Shown here: positions 8,024 to 18,199 of the stretch, piece by piece
Numbering within the stretch: the stretch's first letter is position 1
Layout of the letters: every line of letters starts with the position of its first letter
Assembly (NCBI GenBank): GCA_002381645.1
Contig: DFXE01000020.1
Location: forward strand, 186,001 to 250,000
Origin: Bacteroidales bacterium UBA4116
GTDB taxonomy: Bacteria > Bacteroidota > Bacteroidia > Bacteroidales > Tannerellaceae
Direction: 5' to 3'
DNA length: 64,000 nucleotides
Notes under the pieces: model-generated
Database searches by the model: none
The model's input: only the letters and a program-made list of their open reading frames with translations
What the model was told of the DNA's origin: nothing
Translations under genes and position numbers: made by a program

Positions 8024-10054
8024 TTAATTTTCAATTTGTTTTGTACTCAGCAAATCCTGTAACTTTATTAATTCATCACGGTATTGTGCCGCTTCGAGGA
8101 ATTCCAGCTTTTTAGCAGCTTCCGTCATTTGTTTCTTTGTTTTCTCAATAGCTTTTTCAAGCTGGGCACGACTCATATACTGAACGATCGGATCGGCAAC
8201 AAGACTTGGTTCGGGTTCAACATATCCCAGTAATTGATCTGTTTCCCTTTGCTTTTCAGCGAGCAACGAAACACTTGCTTTTATAACCTGAGTAGGTGTA
8301 ATACCGTGTTTTTCATTATAGGCCAATTGCTTTTCCCGCCTGCGGTTTGTTTCTTCCATTGTAAGACGCATGCTTTCCGTAATTTTATCTGCATAAAATA
8401 TTACTTTCCCGTTTACGTTACGGGCAGCCCGCCCGGCTGTTTGTGTCAATGAACGATGAGACCGAAGAAAACCTTCCTTATCCGCATCTAATATGGCCAC
8501 AAGAGATACTTCCGGTAAATCCAATCCTTCCCTTAATAAATTGACACCTATCAGCACATCAAAAAGGCCTTTCCGCAAATCATCCATAATCTGAATACGT
8601 TCAAGAGTATCTATATCACTGTGTATATAATTACACCTCACTCCCATTCTGGTAAGGTAGGTGGTCAGCTCCTCAGCCATACGTTTGGTAAGCGTAGTAA
8701 CTAAAACCCGTTCGTCCATGGCAGACTTCTGTGTGATCTCCTCCATTAAATCATCAATCTGGTTTAACGTCGGCCTTACTTCAATAACAGGATCCAATAA
8801 TCCCGTAGGACGAATAACCTGATCTACGACAATACCTTCACTTTTGGCCAATTCAAAATCCGCCGGAGTAGCACTTACATATATAGCTTTAGGTGTCAAC
8901 GATTCGAATTCTTCAAATGTCAGCGGACGGTTATCCATAGCTGCCGGCAAGCGAAAACCATATTCCACAAGATTTTGTTTACGCGAACGGTCACCGCCAT
9001 ACATAGCCCGGATTTGCGGTATTGTCACATGGCTTTCATCTACAACTAACAGAAAATCTTTCGGAAAATAATCCAACAAACAATACGGACGTTCTCCTGC
9101 CGCACGACCATCGAAATACCGTGAATAGTTCTCAATACCCGAACAGTGCCCCAACTCCCTGATCATTTCAAGATCAAAGGTGACCCGCTCATATAATCGT
9201 TTAGCCTCATAAGGCTTACCCAATTGCTTAAAAAACTCTACCTGAGTACCTAAGTCAACGTCAATCTGTCCGATAGCTGTATTGATACGGTCCTGGGTGG
9301 TAACAAATAAATTAGTCGGGTATATATTTAATTCGTCCTGTTCGTCTATCTCCCGTCCGCTCAACGGTTCAAAAGATGACAACCGTTCAATTTCATCACC
9401 CCAGAATTCTATCCGGTAGGCAACTCCGTCAAAAGATTCAATTGCCGGAAAAACATCTACCGTATCTCCGTTAACCCTGAAGCTTCCACTTTTGAAATCT
9501 ACTTTATTATTGGTATATAGCGCATCCACAAACCGGCGTAACAATGCGTCACGATTAATTTTCATCCCTCTTTCCAGATGCGTTACTTTTTGGGCAAAAG
9601 CAGTCGGATCGGCCATACCATACAAACAGGAAACGGACGAAACAACAATAATATCTTTGCGTCCCGATAAAAGAGACGCTGTAGTACGCAAACGCAGCTT
9701 ATCGATTTCCTCATTGATCTGTAAATCCTTTTCAATATACGTATCAGTAGTGGGAAGATAGGCTTCCGGCTGATAGTAATCGTAATATGATACGAAATAC
9801 TCTACGGCATTATTGGGAAAAAAAGCCTTGAACTCACTATATAATTGGGCTGCAAGTGTTTTATTATGACTTAATATTAATGTAGGTGTCTGTACCTCTT
9901 TAATTACATTGGCAATGGTAAATGTCTTACCTGAGCCGGTTACCCCTAATAATGTCTGAAAGGGTACTCCGCTCTTCAGTCCTGCTGTCAGTTCCGCAAT
10001 TGCTTCCGGTTGGTCCCCCGTAGGACTAAAAGGGGAAGATAATTCAAAATTCAT
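8024..10054 (-). CDS. uvrB: Excinuclease ABC subunit B
   Basis: This 676-residue DNA-damage recognition helicase of UvrABC nucleotide excision repair carries Walker A GVTGSGKT (about 39-46) and the beta-hairpin region with VSYYDYYQPEAY. It also has the DESH box, the motif V/VI block LLREGLDLPEV and QTAGRAARN, and a C-terminal UVR (UvrC-interacting) helix pair near residues 630-670. It is full length. PspC lies 4 bp upstream and DUF1460 follows directly, so all three are likely cotranscribed. Confidence 0.98.
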   Translation of the reverse strand: MNFELSSPFSPTGDQPEAIAELTAGLKSGVPFQTLLGVTGSGKTFTIANVIKEVQTPTLILSHNKTLAAQLYSEFKAFFPNNAVEYFVSYYDYYQPEAYLPTTDTYIEKDLQINEEIDKLRLRTTASLLSGRKDIIVVSSVSCLYGMADPTAFAQKVTHLERGMKINRDALLRRFVDALYTNNKVDFKSGSFRVNGDTVDVFPAIESFDGVAYRIEFWGDEIERLSSFEPLSGREIDEQDELNIYPTNLFVTTQDRINTAIGQIDVDLGTQVEFFKQLGKPYEAKRLYERVTFDLEMIRELGHCSGIENYSRYFDGRAAGERPYCLLDYFPKDFLLVVDESHVTIPQIRAMYGGDRSRKQNLVEYGFRLPAAMDNRPLTFEEFESLTPKAIYVSATPADFELAKSEGIVVDQVIRPTGLLDPVIEVRPTLNQIDDLMEEITQKSAMDERVLVTTLTKRMAEELTTYLTRMGVRCNYIHSDIDTLERIQIMDDLRKGLFDVLIGVNLLREGLDLPEVSLVAILDADKEGFLRSHRSLTQTAGRAARNVNGKVIFYADKITESMRLTMEETNRRREKQLAYNEKHGITPTQVIKASVSLLAEKQRETDQLLGYVEPEPSLVADPIVQYMSRAQLEKAIEKTKKQMTEAAKKLEFLEAAQYRDELIKLQDLLSTKQIEN

Positions 10055-10058
10055 TCTT

Positions 10059-10256
10059 TTATAAACTTCCTTCTTTTGGCATCACGATCCAAAGAACAAG
10101 ATAAGCTATTATTCCCGAAAAAGCAGTCAATACGGTTAATAATATATATCCTACACGTACTAATGTCGGATCCCAACCCAGATAATCGGCAATTCCTTCA
10201 CATACTCCGGCGATCATGCCTTTATTTGAACGCGTTAATCTTCTCTTTACATCCAT
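10059..10256 (-). CDS. PspC domain-containing protein
   Basis: This 65-residue PspC-type protein has the signature RLTRSNKGMIAGVCEGIADYLGWDPTLVRV, followed by one strong membrane segment (about residues 35-58) ending in WIVMPKE. PspC family members act in membrane-stress sensing. It is the first gene of the operon, 4 bp before uvrB, and has its own -7 box upstream. Regulation of uvrB by this promoter is inferred from the spacing. Confidence 0.9.
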   Translation of the reverse strand: MDVKRRLTRSNKGMIAGVCEGIADYLGWDPTLVRVGYILLTVLTAFSGIIAYLVLWIVMPKEGSL

Positions 10257-10281
10257 GACTTATTCTGTTTATGTATATACA

Positions 10282-10289
10282 CAAAGTTA
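10282..10289 (-). promoter_or_regulatory. -7 box TAACTTTG for the pspC-uvrB operon
   Basis: The minus strand reads TAACTTTGTG, an exact TAnnTTTG match 25 bp before the pspC ATG. Confidence 0.6.
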
Positions 10290-10306
10290 ATTAATTCTTT
10301 CCATAA

Positions 10307-12958
10307 TTACAAATTGAACCAATAGTTAAGTTTAAGCATAAAGGTATTGGTAGTCGGTAATCCGAACATACGGTCTAAATTATTGCCCCAACCCGAAATA
10401 TAACGGCCGTCACTGTCAGACATCCGGTGTTCCCAGACTAAATATAAAGTCGACCCGGGTAAATACTCCCAACGGGCAACTAAATTCGACCGGAATTCAT
10501 TAAAGCTGAAATCGGGGTCTTTGAACTGAAACCCGTTGTTATCCTTCGAAACAGTATACATACCATCTTTATACATAATATCGCGGGTGTCAAATTTATG
10601 GAAACGTTCCTCATAAACGGATGATTTAGTATCAGCCGCCATTTTAAATTCTTTATATTTACCCGAAGATGTAAACGGTGACCCATAAAACTGTATCGAA
10701 ATATCAGGCGTAATATTTACCTGCAGGTTCAAAGTTAAACCGTATGTTTTCTGATCCATATGCCCCATGATATATAAAGGATGAAAGTTCATAGAATACG
10801 GAGAAATAAAAGGGATTGCAGATCCCACATACTGCAGGTTATCCTTATTCCAGGCATAATTGAATTGTCCGGACAAATAAACATGATTTCCTAAACGGAA
10901 ATTTAAACTCGGCTTAAGAGTATTATATTTATTATAACCATCTGTATTATGATCTCCTTCATACTGGATTTTAAACATTACCCGTTTGGATTTGTCCGTA
11001 TTGAATATTACAGAAGTATAAAAATAAGGATCAAAACGCATATCAGGACCTCCGCGAAGCATCCTGCTATCCAGCCATTTCCATCCGTATGTTTCCTGTA
11101 AATCAAGTTCAAACCTGTTCATGGTCATACTCCTCCAACGCAATCCGATAGTATTATTCACTGCCGTGCCTCCGTAATTCCATTGATTCTTTTGAGTTAA
11201 GGTAAAAGCATTATAACGGAACATTTTCCAGATATCCGTCTGACGATAAGCTATTTCAGTTTCATTCGAAATATGATCGGCCTGTTTCATATATCCCATA
11301 TCATTGAGGTCAAAACCAGGCGAAGACCAGCTAAATGTTTCTGAAAAAGCCCATTTGGCATTTCCCTTCCTGCCGGCTTTAATATAACCGCCCGTACCAT
11401 TCAATGAAGTACGTGCCGGATCAACACCTAAATAATCTGTTGCCGAAGCACGCTGGTAATAGTGAACGGCATTGGACTGTAAAAGTGTAATAGCATTTTC
11501 TGAACCATGTAATGAACTGAACATACCCTTTACGTCAATGTAATACAAACGGTTTTTAAAATATTGGATAAAATCGATTCCGGCGGAAAAGGCGTTTTTT
11601 ATCATGAAATCTTTTAAATAATGCTCATCTAAAGCACGGTTGACTGACGTTATCATGCCTCCCAACAATGTATTCCCTCTCCAGTTCTTTTGTACCCTGG
11701 CAACGGTATAATTGGTTAGCGGCTCTACTATTTCCTTATCCTCCATTCCATCCCGCGTCACTTTTAATGACGAACGGGCGGTTATACTCTGCAATAAACC
11801 GATAGTTACACCCTCCCTATTGGTTCCCGTGAGTTTTAACGCTCCGATTATCGGTACATTTTCCTCATTATCGGCAAAACTCGTTTTATTATCAACAACA
11901 GGACGGTAAGATGGGGCCGAACCGATCCGCCGGGTATAAAACATCATATCGCTCCCGTTATTAAAGTCCAGGATATGCTTTCCCTCAAGGAAAAAGGGGC
12001 GCTTTTCTTCATAAAACGTTTCATATGCCGTAAGATTCATAACTGAAGGATCGAGTTCCACCTGCCCAAAATCCGGATTGACAGTCAGGTCCAATGTGAA
12101 ATCAGATAGGGCAAATTTTGCATCCAAACCGGCATTAGCTCTCCATCGGTGTCCTTTCTGATAAGGACTTCCCTTGATTTCAGGTTCCCGTTGATATTTA
12201 CCCATGACATACGGAAGAATTTCAATTCCGCGGGGTTTAGGCAGTTCTGTCATCCCGTGCATTTCGCCAAATGAAAACACATGTCCGTTATTCTTTAAAG
12301 GAATCATGCTCCAGTTTTGCACTTCATTATTACGGCGGATAATACGACGGATATGTAAACCCCATATTCCATCGTCTGAACGTTGATTATAACGTAACTG
12401 GCTGAACGGGATCCGTACCTCTGCCGTCCAGCATGAATCTTGTATGTTTACATGTGTTTTACCTTCCCACACCGCATTCCAGCTACGGTTTATATCCAGT
12501 TTATCCGTTACAATAAGGTCGGTTTTATTACCGCCGACATTTAAATTGAATTCAGGAGCGGCACGGTAATCATGATAGGTGTCAAAAGCAATACTGATTA
12601 AGTCTCCCAGACTGTTATCGTCGCGGTTACCGATGAAACGGTTGATCTTTTCGGGAAGAATGTCTTTACACACCACTCCTATATAAATATATTTATCGTC
12701 ATAGAACAATTTGGCATAAGTAGGTGAAGATGACGGCACACGCTCATATGGAATAATCTGCACAAAAGGCTCCGACCATTCTCCATCCTCTATCCATAAT
12801 TTCTCATCAAGCCGGCCATCCATAACAGGACGTTCCCCTGATATTTTTTTAATAGGATACGCTCGCTTATATGCCTTTTCGAAAGGAATAACGGAATCCT
12901 GCTGCGCATAGCAGAATCCACTTATCAATACAAAGGCTGACAGTATTTGTTTTTTCAT
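10307..12958 (-). CDS. DUF5916 / CBM9-like domain outer-membrane protein
   Basis: This 883-residue exported protein starts at MKKQILSAF with a signal peptide ending near CYAQQ. The frame extends 12 codons further upstream to 12994, but the -7 box at 12984-12991 makes that start untenable. Residues about 35-240 resemble a carbohydrate-binding family 9-like domain (DGRLDEKLW, WTAEVRIPFSQLRY). The remainder is the DUF5916 region with beta-barrel-like aromatic strands, ending in an aromatic-rich terminus (LNYWFNL). It is probably an outer-membrane barrel with a periplasmic sugar-binding-like domain. The substrate is unknown. Confidence 0.88.
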   Translation of the reverse strand: MKKQILSAFVLISGFCYAQQDSVIPFEKAYKRAYPIKKISGERPVMDGRLDEKLWIEDGEWSEPFVQIIPYERVPSSSPTYAKLFYDDKYIYIGVVCKDILPEKINRFIGNRDDNSLGDLISIAFDTYHDYRAAPEFNLNVGGNKTDLIVTDKLDINRSWNAVWEGKTHVNIQDSCWTAEVRIPFSQLRYNQRSDDGIWGLHIRRIIRRNNEVQNWSMIPLKNNGHVFSFGEMHGMTELPKPRGIEILPYVMGKYQREPEIKGSPYQKGHRWRANAGLDAKFALSDFTLDLTVNPDFGQVELDPSVMNLTAYETFYEEKRPFFLEGKHILDFNNGSDMMFYTRRIGSAPSYRPVVDNKTSFADNEENVPIIGALKLTGTNREGVTIGLLQSITARSSLKVTRDGMEDKEIVEPLTNYTVARVQKNWRGNTLLGGMITSVNRALDEHYLKDFMIKNAFSAGIDFIQYFKNRLYYIDVKGMFSSLHGSENAITLLQSNAVHYYQRASATDYLGVDPARTSLNGTGGYIKAGRKGNAKWAFSETFSWSSPGFDLNDMGYMKQADHISNETEIAYRQTDIWKMFRYNAFTLTQKNQWNYGGTAVNNTIGLRWRSMTMNRFELDLQETYGWKWLDSRMLRGGPDMRFDPYFYTSVIFNTDKSKRVMFKIQYEGDHNTDGYNKYNTLKPSLNFRLGNHVYLSGQFNYAWNKDNLQYVGSAIPFISPYSMNFHPLYIMGHMDQKTYGLTLNLQVNITPDISIQFYGSPFTSSGKYKEFKMAADTKSSVYEERFHKFDTRDIMYKDGMYTVSKDNNGFQFKDPDFSFNEFRSNLVARWEYLPGSTLYLVWEHRMSDSDGRYISGWGNNLDRMFGLPTTNTFMLKLNYWFNL

Positions 12959-12983
12959 GGTTATACACAATAGAGGCAAAAGA

Positions 12984-12991
12984 CAAATATA
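12984..12991 (-). promoter_or_regulatory. -7 box for the DUF5916 gene
   Basis: The minus strand reads TATATTTGTC, 25 bp before the ATG at 12958. Confidence 0.6.
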
Positions 12992-13206
12992 CAAATATTA
13001 TTCGGGTACCGGATGATATTCCATATCGAAAAAATATACCTTTAGCCGGTACTACTTATTGTATTTTTTCGGTATTTTTTTAAAATTACCCGCCTAAAGA
13101 AATATGATTTCCTGCCCAGCCATAAAAATTTGCCTGCTCAGGAAAATTCAAATTTATGCCGATATGTTAAAAACAGGTATCAATAAAGGATATTACTTAT
13201 TGTATT

Positions 13207-13938
13207 TTACAGGTACATTTTCACTTTGTTGCGATCAGTCTGTACCGTTTCAAATTCCGAAGTAACGATACTGCTTCCCATAGGTACATCCGTATTACGG
13301 TACTCCATCCGGCTATGAATAAGACTGCGGGCAGAGGTATGGAATTCCCTTGCTCCGGTCTCCGTTTCAATAAGCTCAATATTATTTTCCCTTACACCGC
13401 TTCCCGGCATGATAATTATACGATCCTTAGCAAGTTTAACTAACCGGGTTATGAGAGGAATTCCTTTCACGGCATCCGATTGCTGCCCGGAAGTCAGTAT
13501 CCGGTCACAACCCGCATCTATAATCTGCTCCATAGCTTCAAACGGGTCGCGGCATACATCAAATGCCCGGTGGAATGTTACAGACAAAGGTTTGGCGGCT
13601 AAAACGAGCTTTTTCAGTAATTTAATGTCGATATTTCCTTCTTTAGTAAGACAACCGAATACAACTCCATGGATATTTAATTCTTTCGCCATTTCGATAT
13701 CATACAACATTGCCTGTATTTCAGCCTGCGTATATAAAAAGTCACCACCCCTGGGGCGTATGATTATATTTATATCAATAGATGATGTGAGTTGCTGTGC
13801 TGCTTTTATTTCGCCATAACTCGGAGTAGTACCACCTTCCGGAATGGAAGCGCATAGTTCAACACGCTTTGCTCCTCCCAATTCCGCTTCCAAACAACTT
13901 TGTGCTGAATTTGCACAAATCTCAATAATACGATTCAT
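13207..13938 (-). CDS. cutC: CutC family copper homeostasis protein
   Basis: This 243-residue TIM-barrel protein of the CutC family starts with the conserved IEICANSAQSCLEAELGGAKRVELC. It also has EGGTTPSYG, IRPRGGDFLYT, VTFHRAFDVC and ILTSGQ blocks. CutC has been linked to copper tolerance, but its activity is not settled. No copper transporter lies beside it, so the context adds nothing. It has its own promoter. Confidence 0.95.
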   Translation of the reverse strand: MNRIIEICANSAQSCLEAELGGAKRVELCASIPEGGTTPSYGEIKAAQQLTSSIDINIIIRPRGGDFLYTQAEIQAMLYDIEMAKELNIHGVVFGCLTKEGNIDIKLLKKLVLAAKPLSVTFHRAFDVCRDPFEAMEQIIDAGCDRILTSGQQSDAVKGIPLITRLVKLAKDRIIIMPGSGVRENNIELIETETGAREFHTSARSLIHSRMEYRNTDVPMGSSIVTSEFETVQTDRNKVKMYL

Positions 13939-13964
13939 ATGTTTATACCTAAATAATTGAAATG

Positions 13965-13972
13965 CAAAAATA
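13965..13972 (-). promoter_or_regulatory. -7 box TATTTTTG for cutC
   Basis: The minus strand reads TATTTTTGC, 26 bp before the cutC ATG. It is divergent from the DUF3332 promoter 34 bp away. Confidence 0.55.
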
Positions 13973-14006
13973 CATTTAATTCATTTGCGTACTTCATCAA
14001 AAACAC

Positions 14007-14014
14007 TACCTTCG
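14007..14014 (+). promoter_or_regulatory. -7-like box TACCTTCG for the DUF3332 gene
   Basis: This TAnnTTCG variant lies 30 bp before the ATG at 14045. The same TTCG variant occurs at the argR promoter. Confidence 0.45.
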
Positions 14015-14044
14015 CACAATATATATTAATTTTATCAATTTATT

Positions 14045-14599
14045 ATGAAAAGAAAGAGTTTAACTTTACTGTTGGCTGCTACACTTACAAGCAGCATTCT
14101 ATTTTCATCATGTATCGGATCGTTTAATTTAAGTAATAAACTGTTATCATGGAATAAAGGAATTGATAGCAAGTTTGTTAATGAATTAGTTTTTATAGCG
14201 TTGTGGATAGTTCCAGTATATGAAATTGCAATGCTTGCCGATATATTAGTAATTAATTCCATCGAGTTCTGGACAGGCGATAATCCGGTTGCAGATGCCG
14301 GTACGGTTAAGACTATCGACGGTAAAGACGGTATTTATACGGTGGAAACAAGAGAAGACGGATACACTATTCAAAAAGAAGGTGACGAAAAAGTGGTTGA
14401 CCTGAACTTTGATAAAGCAGCAAAAACCTGGAGTGTTGAGGCAGATGGAGAAAGTCATAAACTTCTTACATTTACCGATGGTGATGAAGTAGTAATGTAT
14501 CTTCCTGACGGACAGGAAATGAATGTTTCCCTAAACGAAGCAGGTGTGCTTGCTTTCAAACAAGTTACCACAAATTTCTCTTTCTACGCTGCCCGTTAA
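14045..14599 (+). CDS. DUF3332 domain lipoprotein
   Basis: This 184-residue protein starts with a lipoprotein signal (lipobox FSSC, Cys about 23). A conserved FNLSNKLLSWNKG segment and a hydrophobic stretch follow (about 42-68), typical of DUF3332. The C-terminal half is a beta-rich soluble domain (TVKTIDGKDGIYTVETREDGYTI). The function of the family is unknown. It is monocistronic, with its own promoter and a strong terminator. Confidence 0.88.
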   Translation: MKRKSLTLLLAATLTSSILFSSCIGSFNLSNKLLSWNKGIDSKFVNELVFIALWIVPVYEIAMLADILVINSIEFWTGDNPVADAGTVKTIDGKDGIYTVETREDGYTIQKEGDEKVVDLNFDKAAKTWSVEADGESHKLLTFTDGDEVVMYLPDGQEMNVSLNEAGVLAFKQVTTNFSFYAAR

Positions 14600-14617
14600 T
14601 TATTCAATTTAATATAT

Positions 14618-14661
14618 CAGGGACGGAAATTATATGATATAATTTCCGTCCCTGTTTTTTT
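14618..14661 (+). terminator. Terminator of the DUF3332 gene
   Basis: An 18-bp perfect inverted repeat (14618-14635 with 14637-14654, core CAGGGACGGAAAT) with a single central base is followed by seven T residues. In RNA the inner A/T pairs would open to form the loop. Confidence 0.9.
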
Positions 14662-14686
14662 CTTATAACCTTAAATCAAACGAAAC

Positions 14687-17600
14687 ATGAAACATTCAAG
14701 AATTGAATTTTTCCGGCTTCTCATTAGCGTGTTCCTTATTGGAGGAATGAAAGCACAGGCACAAGAAATATTAAAACCATATTGGCAGGATATTAAGACA
14801 GTTGCGGTAAACAAAGAACCTCCACGCAGTTCATTTATGACATTTAACAAAGGAGACGGCGCTTATGGAGGACATTATGAAAACAGCTCTTATTATTTAT
14901 TACTGAACGGAACCTGGAAATTCTTTTTCGTAAACGGATATAAAGACCTTCCCGATAATATTACTGATCCTTCGGTCAGTACGGAATCATGGGATGACAT
15001 AACAGTTCCCGGAAATTGGGAGGTGCAAGGTTATGGCGTAGCCATTTATACAAATCATGGATACGAATTCAAACCCCGCAATCCCGAACCTCCGTTATTA
15101 CCCGAAGAAAATCCGGTAGGTGTTTATAGAAGAGACATTGAGATTCCTCAAGAATGGGATGGAAGAGATATTTATCTTCATATCGCGGGAGCCAAATCAG
15201 GCTTATATGTATATCTTAACGGAAAAGAAGTTGGATATAGCGAAGATTCAAAAAATCCGGCGGAATTCCTTATTAACTCATTTCTTAAACCCGGTAAGAA
15301 TGTTTTAGTATTAAAAATATTCCGCTGGAGTACCGGATCCTATCTCGAATGTCAGGACTTTTGGCGGATAAGCGGAATCGAACGTGATGTTTTTTTATAT
15401 TCACAGCCTAAAATTGCCATAAATGATTTTCGGATTGTTTCAACATTGGATGATAAATACAAAGACGGTATATTTAAACTGGCCATTGATCTCAAGAATC
15501 ATACTACCGACGCCAAAGAACTCACCATCGGATACGAATTACAGGATTCAAAATTTAAGACTATTGCCAAAGAAGAACAAAAAATATGGGTTAGCCCCAA
15601 TCGCATAACTACTGCTTCGTTTGAAAAAATACTGCCCGATATCCCTCAATGGTCTTCCGAATATCCCAATCTGTTTCAGTTATATATGACAGTGGAAGAA
15701 GACGGCGAAGTAACAGAAGTCGTGCCTTTTAACGTAGGATTTCGCCGTATTGAAATAAAAGAGTCCGATCAGATAGCCCAAAACGGAAAACCATATACTT
15801 TACTTTACGTCAACGGTCAGCCGATAAAATTAAAAGGGGTAAACATACATGAACATAATCCGTTAACCGGCCATTACGTGACAAAGGAATTAATGCATCA
15901 GGATTTCGAACTTATGAAACATTATAATATAAATACCGTCAGGCTGGCACATTATCCTCAAGACAGGAGATTTTATCAATTATGTGATGAATACGGATTA
16001 TATGTTTATGATGAAGCTAATATCGAATCACATGGCATGTATTATAATTTGAGTAAAGGAAGAACATTAGGTAATAATCCCGAATGGTTGCCGGCACACC
16101 TGGATCGTGTGAATAACATGTACGAACGGAATAAGAACTTTCCTTGCGTAACGTTCTGGTCATTAGGAAATGAAGCCGGAAACGGATACAATTTTTATGA
16201 ATCATACCTGGCTATTAAGAACAAAGACAGGCTTTTGATGGATCGTCCGGTCAATTACGAACGCGCACTTTGGGAATGGAATACAGATATGTATGTACCG
16301 CAATATCCAAGTGCCGCATGGCTGGAAGATATCGGGCGGAAAGGAAGCGACCGTCCCGTCGTACCCTCTGAATATTCACATGCTATGGGTAATTCCAACG
16401 GGAATCTCTGGGATCAATGGAAAGCCATCTATAAATATCCGAACCTGCAGGGAGGATACATCTGGGATTGGGTAGACCAGGGTATTATGGAAAAAGACGA
16501 GAACGGTAGGCAGTATTGGACATACGGTGGAGATTATGGAGTAGACGTACCAAGCGACGGCAATTTTCTTTGTAACGGATTAGTGGGCCCCGACAGACAT
16601 GCGCATCCGGCATTGGCAGAAGTAAAATATGTACACCAGAATTTTGGTTTTGAAGCTGTTGATATCGAAAAAGGAATGTTTCGTATTACTAATCGCCACT
16701 ATTTTACAAATAGCGATAAATTTTTATTCGAATACTGGATAACAGAGAATGGTAAAAATATAATGGGTAGCAAAATACCTTTAAAGTTGGCTCCGCAAAC
16801 ATCGGAGGTCGTTACCATTTATCTTAAACACATTCATCCTAAACCTGGCATGGAATACTTCATAAATTTCAGAGTCAAAGCCAAAGAATCTCATAAAGGT
16901 ATATACATCGACACTGTTGTAGCAGAAGATCAGTTCCTTTTACCTATCGACGCAGGTAAAAAAACACCACAAATAAGTGGTCCCGTATTAAATATCTCGA
17001 CAACTGACGAAGAACATATAATATCATCTTCCAAAGTTAATTTTACATTTAATAGAAAGACAGGGATCGTTAGTTCATATAAAGTGGATGGCACCGAATA
17101 TTTCCACAACGGGTTTGGCATACAACCAAACTTCTGGCGTGCCCCTACTGACAACGATTATGGCAATGGAGCTCCCAAACGTTTACAGATATGGAAACAA
17201 AGCAGCAAAAACTTCCATATAGCAGATACCGAATTAAAAATAACAGACGGGAATGCTAAACTGAAAATAAACTATTTATTACCAGCCGGTAATTTATATA
17301 TTATAAAATACAAAATACATCCTAACGGCGTGGTAAAAACAACTATTCGTTTTACATCAACGGAGATGAGTGAAACGGAAATAGAAATGTCGGAAGCAAC
17401 GCGTACAGCAACTTTTACCCCCGGAAATGAAAAGTCACGCAAAGAATCGGCACAACTTGAAGTCCCGCGTATAGGTATCAGGTTCCGCTTACCTGAAAAA
17501 ATGAATCAGTTGCAATATTACGGCAGGGGTCCTCATGAAAATTACATTGACCGGAATGCCGGAGCACTTGTAGGTTTGTACAATATACCGGTAGAGCTGA

Positions 17601-18064
17601 TGTATATACCTTACGTCCGCCCCCAGGAGAACGGGCACAGGACTGACACCCGCTGGCTTGCTTTATCAGGAGATAAAACATCCGGTTTATTAATTCAAGC
17701 AGATTATGAACCGATAGGCTTTAATGCACTATTGAATTCGATTGAAGATTTCGATTCGGAAGAAGCGCTCCCCCACCCAAGGCAATGGAATAATTTCTCT
17801 GCTGAAGAAACTGCAAACCGTAATGAAGAAGAAGCCAGGAACGTATTAAGAAGGATGCATCATATAAATGATATTACACCACGTGATTTTGTGGAGATAT
17901 GCATTGATATGAAACAACAGGGAGTTGCAGGTTATAATAGTTGGGGAGCACGTCCGGAACCGGGATATAATATTCCGGCCAACCACGAATATAACTGGGG
18001 ATTTACAATAATACCGATTGATAATAAAAAGAATATACAGAAAAACATAGGCTATATCTACTAA
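14687..18064 (+). CDS. Glycoside hydrolase family 2 beta-galactosidase
   Basis: This 1125-residue LacZ-type GH2 enzyme has a signal peptide (ends near QAQ), so it is probably periplasmic. Domain order: sugar-binding jelly roll (about 60-230), Ig-like domain, TIM-barrel catalytic domain (about 345-640), DUF4981 and the beta-galactosidase small chain. The acid/base Glu lies in SLGNEAGNG (about residue 493) and the nucleophile Glu in PSEYSHAMGN (about residue 560). It hydrolyses terminal beta-galactosides. It stands alone, not in a SusCD locus, and is followed by a terminator. Confidence 0.95.
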   Translation: MKHSRIEFFRLLISVFLIGGMKAQAQEILKPYWQDIKTVAVNKEPPRSSFMTFNKGDGAYGGHYENSSYYLLLNGTWKFFFVNGYKDLPDNITDPSVSTESWDDITVPGNWEVQGYGVAIYTNHGYEFKPRNPEPPLLPEENPVGVYRRDIEIPQEWDGRDIYLHIAGAKSGLYVYLNGKEVGYSEDSKNPAEFLINSFLKPGKNVLVLKIFRWSTGSYLECQDFWRISGIERDVFLYSQPKIAINDFRIVSTLDDKYKDGIFKLAIDLKNHTTDAKELTIGYELQDSKFKTIAKEEQKIWVSPNRITTASFEKILPDIPQWSSEYPNLFQLYMTVEEDGEVTEVVPFNVGFRRIEIKESDQIAQNGKPYTLLYVNGQPIKLKGVNIHEHNPLTGHYVTKELMHQDFELMKHYNINTVRLAHYPQDRRFYQLCDEYGLYVYDEANIESHGMYYNLSKGRTLGNNPEWLPAHLDRVNNMYERNKNFPCVTFWSLGNEAGNGYNFYESYLAIKNKDRLLMDRPVNYERALWEWNTDMYVPQYPSAAWLEDIGRKGSDRPVVPSEYSHAMGNSNGNLWDQWKAIYKYPNLQGGYIWDWVDQGIMEKDENGRQYWTYGGDYGVDVPSDGNFLCNGLVGPDRHAHPALAEVKYVHQNFGFEAVDIEKGMFRITNRHYFTNSDKFLFEYWITENGKNIMGSKIPLKLAPQTSEVVTIYLKHIHPKPGMEYFINFRVKAKESHKGIYIDTVVAEDQFLLPIDAGKKTPQISGPVLNISTTDEEHIISSSKVNFTFNRKTGIVSSYKVDGTEYFHNGFGIQPNFWRAPTDNDYGNGAPKRLQIWKQSSKNFHIADTELKITDGNAKLKINYLLPAGNLYIIKYKIHPNGVVKTTIRFTSTEMSETEIEMSEATRTATFTPGNEKSRKESAQLEVPRIGIRFRLPEKMNQLQYYGRGPHENYIDRNAGALVGLYNIPVELMYIPYVRPQENGHRTDTRWLALSGDKTSGLLIQADYEPIGFNALLNSIEDFDSEEALPHPRQWNNFSAEETANRNEEEARNVLRRMHHINDITPRDFVEICIDMKQQGVAGYNSWGARPEPGYNIPANHEYNWGFTIIPIDNKKNIQKNIGYIY

Positions 18065-18072
18065 AGCAATAC

Positions 18073-18112
18073 AAAAGAGACTATCCAAAAACTTAGATAG
18101 TCTCTTTTATTA
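18073..18112 (+). terminator. Terminator of the GH2 gene
   Basis: A 13-bp perfect stem (18073-18085 with 18096-18108, core GAGACTATC/GATAGTCTC) has a 10-nt loop. The 3' arm ends in four T residues, followed by ATTAT. Confidence 0.85.
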
Positions 18113-18199
18113 TAAAACATATTTACACCTAAAGAGAGAGTTACATGTACATTCGTTTTTAGATGCTCAGTTTATTACCCGCAGTCAATAGGCTAATGA

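Noticed and set aside
10307..12958. Calling the DUF5916 protein a carbohydrate-active enzyme
   Set aside because: Only the N-terminal region resembles a CBM9-type fold; no catalytic motif is visible and the rest looks like a barrel.
13053..13208. 15-bp direct repeat TACTTATTGTATTTT at 13053-13067 and 13194-13208
   Set aside because: One copy covers the end of cutC, the sequence is AT-rich, and no element with features of a mobile unit lies between the copies; chance is adequate.
13409..13819. 136-codon plus-strand ORF inside cutC
   Set aside because: Antisense shadow of a conserved gene.
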